Assembly: GCF_900115245.1 (NCBI RefSeq)
Contig: NZ_FOVT01000001.1
Coordinates: 434,001-498,000, forward strand
Direction: 5' to 3'
Origin: Mesorhizobium sp. NFR06
GTDB lineage: Bacteria; Pseudomonadota; Alphaproteobacteria; Rhizobiales; Rhizobiaceae
Length of the DNA stretch: 64,000 bases
The notes beneath the pieces are model-generated. The model was not told the DNA's origin. It did not search any database and saw only the letters and a list, made by a program, of their open reading frames with translations. Below are positions 33,233 through 41,466 of this stretch, in pieces. Position 1 is the stretch's first letter, and every line of letters starts with the position of its first letter. The translations under genes were made by a program, and so were the position numbers.

Positions 33233-35686
33233 TCAGGCCTTTATCTTCGCACCGGCCGGATCATACATCGGCTCGAGATGGATCCTGGCCGGCGTGCGCT
33301 CCATCGCCACCACGAGCTCATAATCGCCCGAGGCGAGGAAATCGTCGCTGACGCCATCAGCATTGCGCACATAGCCGTAGCCGATGTTCTTCTTCAGCGT
33401 GTAGCCATAGCCGCCGCTGGTGAGGTAGCCGACGGCCTCCCCGTTGCGCAGAATCGTCTCGCGCCCGACCAGCACGACCTCTGGATCGTCCACCGTGAAG
33501 CCGGCAAAGCGTTTCGCCAGCGGCTTGCCGGCCGCCTTCTCCAGCGCTCGGCGCCCGATGAAGTCGGTATTCTTCCTGAGCTTCACTGCCCAGCCGAGCC
33601 CCGCTTCCAGCGGCGTGTCGTTCGGCGTGATGTCCGAGCCCCAGGCGCGATAGCCCTTCTCCAGCCTCAGCGATTCCAGCGCCCGGTAGCCGACCGGCCG
33701 GATGCCATGTGCCTTGCCCGCCGCCATCAGCGCGTCGAAGACATCGCCGGTGGCGGCGATCGGCACATGCAGCTCCCAGCCGAGCTCGCCGACATAGGTG
33801 ACGCGCAGCGCCTTCACGACATGGCCAGCAATACCGATCTCGCGCGCATGGCCGAAAGGGAAGGCGGCATTTGTTACATCGGCGTCCGTCACCGCCGACA
33901 GCACGTCGCGGGCGCGTGGCCCCATCAGCGACAGCGTGCCGAAATCCTCGGTGACATCCCTTAGCCTCGCGTCGAGGCCCGAGTCGATATGGTCGCCGAT
34001 CCAGGACAGATCGTGCGTGCGGAAACCCGTGCCGGTGACGATGTAGAATCGATCCTCGCCGAGCCGCGACACGGTGAGGTCCGCCTCGATGCCGCCGCGC
34101 GTGTTGAGAAGCTGCGTGTAGGTCAGCCGCCCGACCGGCTTGTTGATGTCGTTGGCGCAAATCCAGTCGAGCGCCTTCAGCGCATCGGCGCCGGTCATCT
34201 CATATTTGGCGAAGGAGGACTGGTCGAAGATGCCGACCTTCTCGCGCACATGCCGGTGCTCTTCGCCGACCGGGCCGAACCAGTTTTGCCGGCCCATCGA
34301 ATAGACGTCCTCGGCGTCCACGCCATCGGGCGCGAACCAGTTCGGCCGCTCCCAGCCGAGCTTGGAGCCGAATACGGCTCGGTGTGCCTTCAGCCGCTCG
34401 TAGAGCGGCGAGACGATGCGCGGCCGGCCAGTCAGATATTCCTCATGCGGGAAGCCCACCGTGTAATGCTTGCCGTAGGCTTCCAGCGTGCGGTCGCGGA
34501 CCCAGTCGCGGTCGCGGTGCAAGCCGGCGAAGCGTCTGATGTCGACCACCCAAAGGTCGAGCGGCGCCTCGCCGTCGACCACCCATTGCGCCAGCACCCA
34601 GCCGGCGCCGCCGCCGGACGCGATGCCGAAGGCGTTGAAGCCGGCGCCGACGAACATGTTCGAACACTCCGGCGCCACGCCGAGGATGAAGTTGCCGTCC
34701 GGCGTGAAGCTTTCCGGGCCGTTGATCATCTGCTTGACGCCGACGGTTTCCAAGGCGGGAACTCGCGCGATCGCCTGGGTCATATGCTGTTCGAAATGAT
34801 CGTAGTCGTCGTCGAACAGGCGAAATTCCCAGTCGTTCGGAACATCGCCGCCCGGAAGTTCGGTTGCCCAGGCCTGCGGGTTCGGCTCATAGCCGCCCAT
34901 CACCAGTCCGCTGACCTCTTCCTTGAAATAGGTGCGGCGGTCGGGGTCGCGGATCGTCGGCGCATCGGTGGCGAGCCCGTCGATCTTCTCGGTGATGATG
35001 TACTGGTGCTTGACCGGCTGCAGCGGCACGTTGATGCCGGCCATCGCGCCGACCTGCCTGGCCCATTGTCCGGCGCAGTTCACCACCTTGTCGCAGGCGA
35101 TGTCGCCCTTCCCGGTCTTCACCGCCGTGATGCGGCCGTCCTTCATCTCGAAGCCGGTGACGCGTACCCCCTCGAATAATTTTGCGCCGTGCATGCGCGC
35201 GCCCTTGGCCAGCGACTGCGCAATGTCGGAGGGGCTTGCCTGCCCGTCGGTCGGCAGCCAGGAGGCGCCGACCAGATCGCCGGTCTCCATCAGCGGCCAC
35301 ATGCGCTTCACCTCCGCCGGCGACAGAAGCTGCATCTCCATTCCGAAGCTCTTTGCCGTGGTCGCCAGGCGCTTGAATTCGGTCCAGCGGTCGGCGTTGG
35401 TGGCGAGCCTGAGACAGCCTGTCATCTTCCAGCCGGTAGCCAGTCCGGTCTCGGCTTCGAGCCCTTTGTAGAGCTCGACCGAATATTTGAGCACGCGCGT
35501 GATCGAGGCCGAGGAGCGCAATTGCCCGACCAGGCCGGCCGCGTGCCAGGTCGAGCCCGAGGTCAGCTTGCCCTGCTCGAGCAACACCACATCCGCCCGG
35601 TGGTCGCGCGCCAGGTGATAGGCCGTGGAGCAGCCGATGATGCCGCCGCCGATGACGACGATCCCGGCGTGGCTGGGCAGGGTCAT
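33233..35686 (-). CDS. dimethylglycine/sarcosine dehydrogenase-type flavoprotein with GcvT domain
   Basis: An 817-residue two-part enzyme. Residues 1-390 form a DAO-type FAD domain (VVIGGGIIGCSTAYHLA) with SGSTWHAAGLVGQLRSS, where His48 corresponds to the covalently flavinylated His of dimethylglycine dehydrogenase. An FAO_M linker follows, and residues 430-817 form an aminomethyltransferase-like folate domain ending with GYRALESLRLEKGYRAWGSDIT. It removes N-methyl groups from dimethylglycine, sarcosine or a similar N-methyl amino acid, passing the carbon to tetrahydrofolate. Start at MTLPSHAGIV; its ATG overlaps the stop of the kinase upstream (ATGA), so they are translationally coupled. Exact substrate not settled by sequence. 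Confidence 0.9.
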   Translation of the reverse strand: MTLPSHAGIVVIGGGIIGCSTAYHLARDHRADVVLLEQGKLTSGSTWHAAGLVGQLRSSASITRVLKYSVELYKGLEAETGLATGWKMTGCLRLATNADRWTEFKRLATTAKSFGMEMQLLSPAEVKRMWPLMETGDLVGASWLPTDGQASPSDIAQSLAKGARMHGAKLFEGVRVTGFEMKDGRITAVKTGKGDIACDKVVNCAGQWARQVGAMAGINVPLQPVKHQYIITEKIDGLATDAPTIRDPDRRTYFKEEVSGLVMGGYEPNPQAWATELPGGDVPNDWEFRLFDDDYDHFEQHMTQAIARVPALETVGVKQMINGPESFTPDGNFILGVAPECSNMFVGAGFNAFGIASGGGAGWVLAQWVVDGEAPLDLWVVDIRRFAGLHRDRDWVRDRTLEAYGKHYTVGFPHEEYLTGRPRIVSPLYERLKAHRAVFGSKLGWERPNWFAPDGVDAEDVYSMGRQNWFGPVGEEHRHVREKVGIFDQSSFAKYEMTGADALKALDWICANDINKPVGRLTYTQLLNTRGGIEADLTVSRLGEDRFYIVTGTGFRTHDLSWIGDHIDSGLDARLRDVTEDFGTLSLMGPRARDVLSAVTDADVTNAAFPFGHAREIGIAGHVVKALRVTYVGELGWELHVPIAATGDVFDALMAAGKAHGIRPVGYRALESLRLEKGYRAWGSDITPNDTPLEAGLGWAVKLRKNTDFIGRRALEKAAGKPLAKRFAGFTVDDPEVVLVGRETILRNGEAVGYLTSGGYGYTLKKNIGYGYVRNADGVSDDFLASGDYELVVAMERTPARIHLEPMYDPAGAKIKA

Positions 35687-36567
35687 GACTTTGTCCCGTA
35701 CTTCGTCCGGTAGTTGTCCAGCGCCGCGTCGAGCCGCACGAGGTTCTCCTCGGTATAGGCGACGTAGTCGATGCCGGGCGCGTCGAGGTAAAGCTCGGAG
35801 ACCATGCTCCACATGGCTTCGCGCAGCAGCGAGGCGCATTGCATGGCGGCGTGCGAGCGGCGGATCCCGCTGTCGGGCTCCTTCATGAAATAGGCGGTCA
35901 GGAAGGCGAAAGATTCGTCGTCGTTCAGGCCGGCATTGGAGGCGGCGCCGGCGAGGTCGAACATAGCCGTGTTGAAGCCGGCATATTCGAAGTCGATCAG
36001 CCACAGCCGCTTGCCATCGTCGAGAATATTGGCCGGCAAAAGGTCGTTGTGGCCGAAGACGATCGGCAACAGTTTCTGTGCCCGTTCGAGCTCGTCGGCC
36101 AAGGACAGGTAGCGCGGCAGTTCCGCCTTCTTGCGGCTGCCGCCTTCGTCCAGCGTGCGCGCATAGTCGCGAATGACGTGGAACACCCAGAACATGAAGC
36201 CGGCGCCGGAGACGTGGTTCGGCATCTCGCGATGAAAGGATCGCAGCAGTGCCGCCACGCGGCCGAGATTGGCGAGCACGTCCTCCGCGACATAGGTCCT
36301 GGCGCCAAGAAATTCCGTCACCAGAATGCCGGGCTCGGAATAATGCACGGCCGGCGCGAAGCCGGCTGCGTGCGCCGCGCGAGCCGTCATTACCTCACGC
36401 TCGCGAAAGACGTGATGGAAAGGGAAGTCCTGGCCTAAGCGCACGACATGCCGCCCGGCGGCATCCGTGACGACATAATTGGCGTTGCTGAGGCCGCCCG
36501 GCAGCGGCTCGATCTCGATGCTGCCGCTCCAGCACGGCAAGGCGCGGATGCGGTCGTCGGCGCTCAC
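35683..36567 (-). CDS. choline/aminoglycoside kinase-like phosphotransferase
   Basis: A 294-residue APH-fold protein. Seen are EPLPGGLSNANYVVTDAAGRHVVRLG in the N-lobe, the catalytic VFGHNDLLPANIL, and the metal motif LIDFEYAGFNTAMFDLAGAASNAGL, the pattern of choline/ethanolamine kinase relatives. It is the first gene of a two-gene operon with the dimethylglycine/sarcosine dehydrogenase, to which it is coupled by ATGA overlap, so its substrate is probably related (an N-methylated amino alcohol or its precursor), as inference. The start codon is GTG at 36567, about 45 bases after a strong terminator-like hairpin in the leader; expression is therefore likely controlled by transcription attenuation. 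Confidence 0.85.
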   Translation of the reverse strand: MSADDRIRALPCWSGSIEIEPLPGGLSNANYVVTDAAGRHVVRLGQDFPFHHVFREREVMTARAAHAAGFAPAVHYSEPGILVTEFLGARTYVAEDVLANLGRVAALLRSFHREMPNHVSGAGFMFWVFHVIRDYARTLDEGGSRKKAELPRYLSLADELERAQKLLPIVFGHNDLLPANILDDGKRLWLIDFEYAGFNTAMFDLAGAASNAGLNDDESFAFLTAYFMKEPDSGIRRSHAAMQCASLLREAMWSMVSELYLDAPGIDYVAYTEENLVRLDAALDNYRTKYGTKS

Positions 36568-36850
36568 GGCTTCGCCCCGGCCTCAGCCGGCTCCCAGGAA
36601 GACAATGATGGGAAAAAACAAAAAAGCCTCGTCGGTGCGAGACGCCAGGATCGGTATCCCGCACCGCACCGACGAGCCCCTTGGCCAGGCATAGCATCCC
36701 GGCATCCGCCCCCGCGGATTTGAAAAAAGCTCGCGTCTGGCCGATTCCAGACGATCTTGTCACTAGGTTGCAGCTCTGCCATCACCCTCCCGTGGCAGTT
36801 CCGAACCTGTCACTCCATCCAGTTTCACGCCGGTGTGGCAGAACTGTCAA
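36568..36850 (-). promoter_or_regulatory. structured leader with tandem terminator-like hairpins (attenuator, riboswitch or sRNA candidate)
   Basis: On the minus strand a TTGACA (36850-36845) stands 17 bases before TGAAAC, a possible promoter. The leader then holds a hairpin with arms CGTCTGG/CCAGACG (36753-36747 and 36740-36734) followed by six T (36728-36723), and a second with 12-base arms CTCGTCGGTGCG and complement (36676-36665 and 36639-36628) followed by TTTTTT-G-TTTTTT (36625-36613). The second ends about 45 bases before the kinase GTG start. Upstream is a weaker hairpin around GTGACAGGTTCGGAACTGCCAC-like sequence. No known riboswitch consensus (glycine, SAM-II, ZTP, T-box) could be matched by eye. 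A short in-frame ORF from 36785 runs through it. The rest of the divergent gap (36851-36953) holds the DeoR promoter. Confidence 0.6.
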
Positions 36851-36953
36851 TCAAAAGCTGTGACCTTTTTTGGGTGTTTTGCCCGAAAGTATAAGCAACT
36901 CCTTTCAAAGCGTTGCCAAAGCCTTAAATTCGGTCAAAATCCCGGACATCCCT

Positions 36954-37718
36954 ATGATCCATTCGAAACGGCATGGCGAAATCCTGCGGCTCCTCAACGA
37001 GGAGGGCACGATCACCATTGCCAGCCTTGCCGAACGGCTCGGCGTGTCGCTGGAAACGGTGCGGCGCGACGTCAAGCCGCTCACCGATGACGGCTCGGTG
37101 CTGAAGATGCATGGCGCCGTAGGCCTTGCCTCGATGGTGGGCGAGGCGCCGTTCGAGCGGCGCATGCGCGAGAATGCCGAAGCCAAGCGCCTGATCGCCA
37201 GAATGGTCGCGGCCACCATTCGCGACGGCGAGGCGATCATGCTCGACACCGGCACGACCACGTCCTTCCTGGCCCGGGAATTGTTGGGGCACCGCCGGCT
37301 GACGGTGGTCACCAACTCCTCCGACATTGCCCGCACGCTGGCGACGGTGAACGGCAACAAGGTCTATATGGCGGGCGGCGAGCTGCGCAGCGATTCAGGC
37401 GCTGCGTTCGGCATCTCGGCGATCGAGTTCGTCAGCCGCTTTTCGGTCGATCATGCGGTGATCTCGATCGGCGCGGTCGACGCCGCCGCCGGCCTGACCG
37501 ACTATGATCTGGACGAGGCGGAATTCGCCCGCATGGTGCTGTCGCGCGGCCAGCGCTCGCTGGTCATCACCGACCATACCAAGTTCGGCCGCCAGGGACT
37601 GGTCCGGGTCTGCGGCTTCGACGGCTTTTCCGAGCTCGCCACCGACCAGCCGCCGCCCCGGGACATCGCCGCCGCGCTGAGCCAGGCCGGCGCGCGGCTC
37701 AGCATCGCGGCGGCCTGA
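36954..37718 (+). CDS. DeoR/GlpR family transcriptional regulator
   Basis: A 254-residue DeoR-type repressor. The N-terminal winged helix reads RHGEILRLLNEEGTITIASLAERLGVSLETVRRDVKPLTDDGSVLKMHGAVGL, and the DeoRC sensor has IMLDTGTTTSFLARELL, VTNSSDIARTL and SIGAVDAAAGLTDYDLDEAEFARMVL, a sugar-phosphate-isomerase-like fold. Such proteins sense phosphorylated sugars or polyols. The start is at MIHSKRHGEIL; the 28 codons upstream are not conserved-looking. It is divergent from the kinase/dehydrogenase operon, so it may regulate that operon in addition to the attenuator-like leader. Confidence 0.92.
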   Translation: MIHSKRHGEILRLLNEEGTITIASLAERLGVSLETVRRDVKPLTDDGSVLKMHGAVGLASMVGEAPFERRMRENAEAKRLIARMVAATIRDGEAIMLDTGTTTSFLARELLGHRRLTVVTNSSDIARTLATVNGNKVYMAGGELRSDSGAAFGISAIEFVSRFSVDHAVISIGAVDAAAGLTDYDLDEAEFARMVLSRGQRSLVITDHTKFGRQGLVRVCGFDGFSELATDQPPPRDIAAALSQAGARLSIAAA

Positions 37719-37837
37719 CGCATGTCGCCCGGAAGGGCGCATCGGTTCTGGGACAACGACATGCATTAAAACAAAGACTTACGCGTCGCCCAAATCCGTT
37801 TCGGCGCGACGCGCTTTAGAACAATTCCAGGAAACCG

Positions 37838-38734
37838 TTAGCCGAACACCAGCGACTGGTGCGCCGCCACGCCGGCCATGGCGCCGCCCGATACCGCGAA
37901 GGCGATGTTGTGCATGAGGCGGGCAGCGTCGCCAGCGGCGTACACGCCCGGCACGGACGTCTCCTGTTTGTCGTCCACCACGATCGCCCGGCCAAGCGGG
38001 CCTTCGTTGAAGGTGCAGCCAAGCCGTTCGGCGAGCGGGCTTGCCATCACATTGCGCGGCGCGGTGAACAGCGCCCGCACGCTTGCGCCGCGATCGCCGT
38101 CGAGCCTGACCGCCAGGCCGCCTGAGCCGTTGTCGTGCACTTCGGTCACTTTGGCCGGCTCGAACCGGATGTTGCGCTTCTCCAACGCCCGTGCCTGATC
38201 AGCGTCGGGTGAGAGCAGGCCGTTGGCGAACAGCGTGACGTCGCCCCAGTCGGAGATCAGCTCGGCCTGGTGCAGCGACATCGGTCCGGTCGCCAGCACG
38301 CCGAGCGGCCCGTCGGCCACCTCGTAACCATGGCAATAGGGGCAGTGCAGCACCGTCTTGCCCCACTGCTCGGCCAGCCCGGGAACGTCCGGCAGGATGT
38401 CGCGGACGCCGGTGGCGAGCACCAGCCGTGTCGTGCCGAAACCTTCGCCATTGTCCATCCGGACCTCGAAACCGTTGCCGGCGACGGCGGCCCGATCGGC
38501 CCGGCCATCGATCACCTTGACGGCGGGGTAGGCGAGCAACTGTCGCCTGGCCTCGTCGAGAATGTCCGACGGCGAACGCCCGTCCTGGCCGAAGAACCCG
38601 CGCGAATGTTCGGCAAAGCGATTCCTCGGCTGTCCGGCATCGATCACCAGCACCTTGCGCCGCCCTCGCGCCGCGTACATGGCGGCGGACAGGCCGGCGA
38701 AGCTGCCGCCGAAGACGATCACATCATACTGCAT
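37838..38734 (-). CDS. thioredoxin reductase-like FAD/NAD(P) oxidoreductase
   Basis: A 298-residue flavoprotein of the thioredoxin-reductase fold. The FAD site is VIVFGGSFAGLSAAMYAARGRRKVLVIDAG, the redox pair is Cys131-Pro-Tyr-Cys134 (VLHCPYCHGYE), and the C-terminal FAD motif is GVYAAGDAARLMHNIAFAVSGGAMAGVAAH. The CPYC pair instead of CAxC, the YCHGYE context and a missing standard NADPH motif (here GVLATGPMSL) place it in the bacillithiol-reductase-like or unknown TrxR-like group rather than with TrxB. It overlaps the Rrf2 regulator gene by 11 bases and is co-transcribed with it; redox or nitrosative stress control is a reasonable guess. Confidence 0.87.
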   Translation of the reverse strand: MQYDVIVFGGSFAGLSAAMYAARGRRKVLVIDAGQPRNRFAEHSRGFFGQDGRSPSDILDEARRQLLAYPAVKVIDGRADRAAVAGNGFEVRMDNGEGFGTTRLVLATGVRDILPDVPGLAEQWGKTVLHCPYCHGYEVADGPLGVLATGPMSLHQAELISDWGDVTLFANGLLSPDADQARALEKRNIRFEPAKVTEVHDNGSGGLAVRLDGDRGASVRALFTAPRNVMASPLAERLGCTFNEGPLGRAIVVDDKQETSVPGVYAAGDAARLMHNIAFAVSGGAMAGVAAHQSLVFG

Positions 38735-39173
38735 GGCTGGATACTCCGATCAGGTCATAGCGGCGGCGGAAATCGGCCGTCAGGTCGGCCAGCGTGATAT
38801 GGCTGAGCCTCTCGGCGAGCAGCCTTTCCGCCTCCAGGCGAAAGTCGTCGAGCACCGCGATCACCGCCTGCTCGACCAGGCATCCGGGACTTTCCGGCTC
38901 GGTGCTGAACGGCAAAAGCGTCTCGCCGAGCGCGGCGCTGATCTCGGCCAGCGAGATCTCGTCCGGTGCGCGGCCAAGCTGCCAGCCGCCGCCATGGCCG
39001 CGCGACGAGGTGACGATGCCCGCTTCGCGCAGCCCGGCGATCGTGCGGCGCACCACCACCGGATTGGTGTGGATGAAGCCGGCAAGCTGCTCCGAGGTCA
39101 GCGCCCGGTCGGGAGCGTCGGCCATATGGACGAGGATATGCAGGGTCGAGGACAGCCGGCTGTTGCGTTTCAT
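38724..39173 (-). CDS. Rrf2 family transcriptional regulator
   Basis: A 149-residue Rrf2 regulator: MKRNSRLSSTLHILVHMADAPDRALTSEQLAGFIHTNPVVVRRTIAGLREAGIVTSSRGHGGGWQLGRAPDEISLAEI is the complete winged helix with the typical glycine-rich wing. The three-cysteine iron-sulfur cluster of IscR and NsrR is missing (only Cys in SPGCLVEQAV), so sensing is probably by thiol or small molecule, as in CymR or YwnA-type members. First gene of an operon with the thioredoxin-reductase-like protein. A perfect dyad directly before the start codon is a probable autoregulatory operator. Confidence 0.92.
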   Translation of the reverse strand: MKRNSRLSSTLHILVHMADAPDRALTSEQLAGFIHTNPVVVRRTIAGLREAGIVTSSRGHGGGWQLGRAPDEISLAEISAALGETLLPFSTEPESPGCLVEQAVIAVLDDFRLEAERLLAERLSHITLADLTADFRRRYDLIGVSSHAV

Positions 39174-39190
39174 GTAACTTAGTTAGTTAC
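39174..39190 (-). promoter_or_regulatory. Rrf2 operator dyad abutting the start codon
   Basis: GTAACTTAGTTAGTTAC is an inverted repeat with perfect 6-base arms (GTAACT and AGTTAC) and a 5-base centre. It touches the ATG of the Rrf2 gene. A repressor bound here would block transcription initiation or elongation. TAACTA inside it could be the -10 element, which would make the transcript almost leaderless. Confidence 0.65.
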
Positions 39191-39242
39191 GAATTGCGCA
39201 GTGTCAAACCCCTGTGAACTGCCGCACGGATCGGATCGGGAA

Positions 39243-40595
39243 TCAGGCCGGAAAGATCATCCGGAAACAGGCGCCGCCCGCCTTGCCGTCAAGCACCTCG
39301 ACCTTGCCGCCATGCAGCTGCATCAGGTCGCGGACCAGGTTGAGGCCGAGGCCGGCGCCGTGATCCTGCGGATGCAAGCGGTAGAAGGGCTCGAAGATGC
39401 GCTCGCGTTCGGACGTCGGCACGCCGTCGCCTTCGTCCAGCACTTCGATCACCGCGGGCGCAAGCACGCTGATGGCGATCCGCCCGGCATTGCCGCCATG
39501 GTCGATTGAATTCTGGACGAGGTTGGTCACGGCGCGCTCGATCGCCGTGCGGTCGCCGCGCACGATGAGCTTTTCGCTTGCCGGTTCGAACGACATCTCG
39601 TAGCCGGCGGCGAAGGCCATCGGCGCCAGGTCGACCACGACGTTGCGAGCAATGGCGACGAGGTCGACCGGCCCGAAATGCTCGGCCTGACGATCGAGCC
39701 GCTGCAGGTCGAGCAACTGGTCGGCTAGCGTCGACAGCCGCGCGGCGTCCTGCAGCAGCCTGGCGCGCTCCGGCGTCGCCGGCAGCGCGGCGAGTCGCGT
39801 GTTGAGGATGGCGACCGGGGTTCTGAGCTCATGCGCGGCATCGGTCAAAAAGCGCTTGTGCCGCGCGTAACCGGCATCGAGCCGCGACAATGCCGCGTTG
39901 ACCGCGTCGACCAGCGGGGTGACTTCCTTCGGCACACCGTCCAGCGGCAGCTGTACGCCGCGCTTGTCGATTTCGATCTGTCCCGCCGCCGTGGCCGCCC
40001 GCCCAAGGCCGGAAAGCGCGCCGCGCACCACCCACGGCGTCGCGAACAGCGTCGCCAACGCCATCAGTCCGGCCAGCGGCAATATCCCCCACAGGAACAG
40101 ATTCGGTGCCTGTCCAAGCACCCGAAGCAAGGCGAGTTTCCCCTTCGTGCCGCTCATGATCTGGACATTGCCGGCCGCCGTATCGGTCCAACGGATCTTT
40201 CCGCCGGGCGGCGCGGCTTCGCCGATCGCAAGGTCGATGCGGGCATCGCTGATGTTGTCCAGCAGCCCGACAAACGGCTGGTAGGCGGCCGGCACCGTCC
40301 CTTCTGCAAGCCGATGCCCTTGCTTGTCGCGGATGATGAACCAGAGATCGGGAACGCTCGCCCGCAACCTGGCCAGATCGGAGGTTTCGTCGAGCGTGAG
40401 GGCGCCGTTCGCGTCGCGCGCCACCGCATCCGCCAGCACGTCCATCGTGCCGTCCTCGTAGTCGTGCGGAATGATGCCGGTGGCCAGCATGGTGCCGATG
40501 ATGCAGGCGATGATGAGCGTCAGCATCACGCATTGCAGGATGGCGATGCGCAGCACCAGGCTCCATTTCAGCGAACGCGGCCGGCGCAGGCTCAT
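39243..40595 (-). CDS. sensor histidine kinase
   Basis: A 450-residue membrane kinase. Two membrane helices (about 14-40 and 165-190) enclose a periplasmic sensor of roughly 125 residues with no recognised domain. A HAMP-like linker leads to the dimerisation helix with phospho-acceptor His255 (FLTDAAHELRTPVAIL), followed by the ATP-binding domain: LTNLVQNSIDHGG-type N box (AVTNLVQNSIDHG), VLDEGDGVP (G1), RIFEPFYRLHPQDHGAGLGLNLV (F and G2 boxes). It overlaps the response regulator gene by 4 bases and is its cognate sensor. Signal unknown. Confidence 0.92.
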   Translation of the reverse strand: MSLRRPRSLKWSLVLRIAILQCVMLTLIIACIIGTMLATGIIPHDYEDGTMDVLADAVARDANGALTLDETSDLARLRASVPDLWFIIRDKQGHRLAEGTVPAAYQPFVGLLDNISDARIDLAIGEAAPPGGKIRWTDTAAGNVQIMSGTKGKLALLRVLGQAPNLFLWGILPLAGLMALATLFATPWVVRGALSGLGRAATAAGQIEIDKRGVQLPLDGVPKEVTPLVDAVNAALSRLDAGYARHKRFLTDAAHELRTPVAILNTRLAALPATPERARLLQDAARLSTLADQLLDLQRLDRQAEHFGPVDLVAIARNVVVDLAPMAFAAGYEMSFEPASEKLIVRGDRTAIERAVTNLVQNSIDHGGNAGRIAISVLAPAVIEVLDEGDGVPTSERERIFEPFYRLHPQDHGAGLGLNLVRDLMQLHGGKVEVLDGKAGGACFRMIFPA

Positions 40596-41266
40596 GTGGT
40601 CTCGCGCAGCAGGTAGCCGACACCGCGTATGCCGTTGACGACGACCCCGCCATCGGCCTCGGCGAGCTTGCGGCGCAGCCGCGAGACATGGGTGTCGAGC
40701 GCGTTGGACCGGATCTCGTCGTCGAGTCCGAAGACGGCCTCCATCAAGGTCTCGCGCTGCACCATGCGCCCGGTTCGCCGCATCAGCGCCTCCAGCACCA
40801 GCAACTCACGGCGCGGTAAGGCGAGCGGCTCGCCGCGGATCGAAGCCTCGCGATGGCCGACATCGAGCGAAAGATGGCCGGCACGGATCGTCTGCGTCTC
40901 GATCGCCGCCGGGCGCCTCAGCAATGCCCTCAGCCGCGCCAGCAACTCCTCGAAGGCAAACGGCTTGGCCAGATAGTCGTCGGCGCCCGTGTCGAGCCCG
41001 TCGACCTTGTCGGCGGTGTCGCCTCTGGCCGTCAGCACCAGCACCGGCGTCGTGTTCCTTGCGGCGCGAAGCTTGGGCACCAGCGTCAGCCCGTCGCCGT
41101 CAGGCAACTGCCGGTCGAGCAGGATCGCGTCATAACTGTCGACGGCGACAAATCCCTCTGCTTCCAGCAGTGAGGCTGCATGGTCGACCACCATGTCGTG
41201 CCGCTTCAGCGCCGCCCGCAGCGCCGAAACCATTTCCGGCTCATCCTCGACCAGCAGAATACGCAT
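40592..41266 (-). CDS. OmpR/PhoB-type response regulator
   Basis: A 224-residue two-domain regulator. The receiver domain has the acidic pair in LLVEDEPEM, phospho-acceptor Asp51 (AILLDRQLPDGDG), Thr in VLTARG and Lys101 (DDYLAKPF). The C-terminal winged helix reads LPRRELLVLEALMRRTGRMVQRETLMEAVFGLDDEIRSNALDTHVSRLRRKLAEADGGVVVNGIRGVGYLL. It is first in the operon and coupled to the kinase by ATGA overlap. The start at MRILLVEDEP is set by the conserved domain edge. It is divergent from the phospholipid-methyltransferase-like gene (200 bases between), which together with DedA could be a target. Confidence 0.94.
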   Translation of the reverse strand: MRILLVEDEPEMVSALRAALKRHDMVVDHAASLLEAEGFVAVDSYDAILLDRQLPDGDGLTLVPKLRAARNTTPVLVLTARGDTADKVDGLDTGADDYLAKPFAFEELLARLRALLRRPAAIETQTIRAGHLSLDVGHREASIRGEPLALPRRELLVLEALMRRTGRMVQRETLMEAVFGLDDEIRSNALDTHVSRLRRKLAEADGGVVVNGIRGVGYLLRETT

Positions 41267-41466
41267 TGAAGCCTTTTCCAATCCTTTTGCCGGCCGGCTA
41301 TCGCGCCAAGATTGCGCAAACATGGCGCCAGTTCTTGCTGGTGGTCGCAAGCCATTTCTTTCGCCAAGCCTCGCCATCCGCAATGTCCATGCAATCCGCC
41401 ACCCGCAAACCGCGCCTCGTCGAATGCCGGGCAGCCCGAATCGCCCGCGCCAGCAATGAGGTCAAC

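Noticed and set aside
36564..36785. 73-codon frame in the leader of the kinase operon as a protein gene
   Set aside because: It runs through two terminator-like hairpins and has no domain; RNA structure explains the sequence better. A short leader peptide cannot be ruled out.
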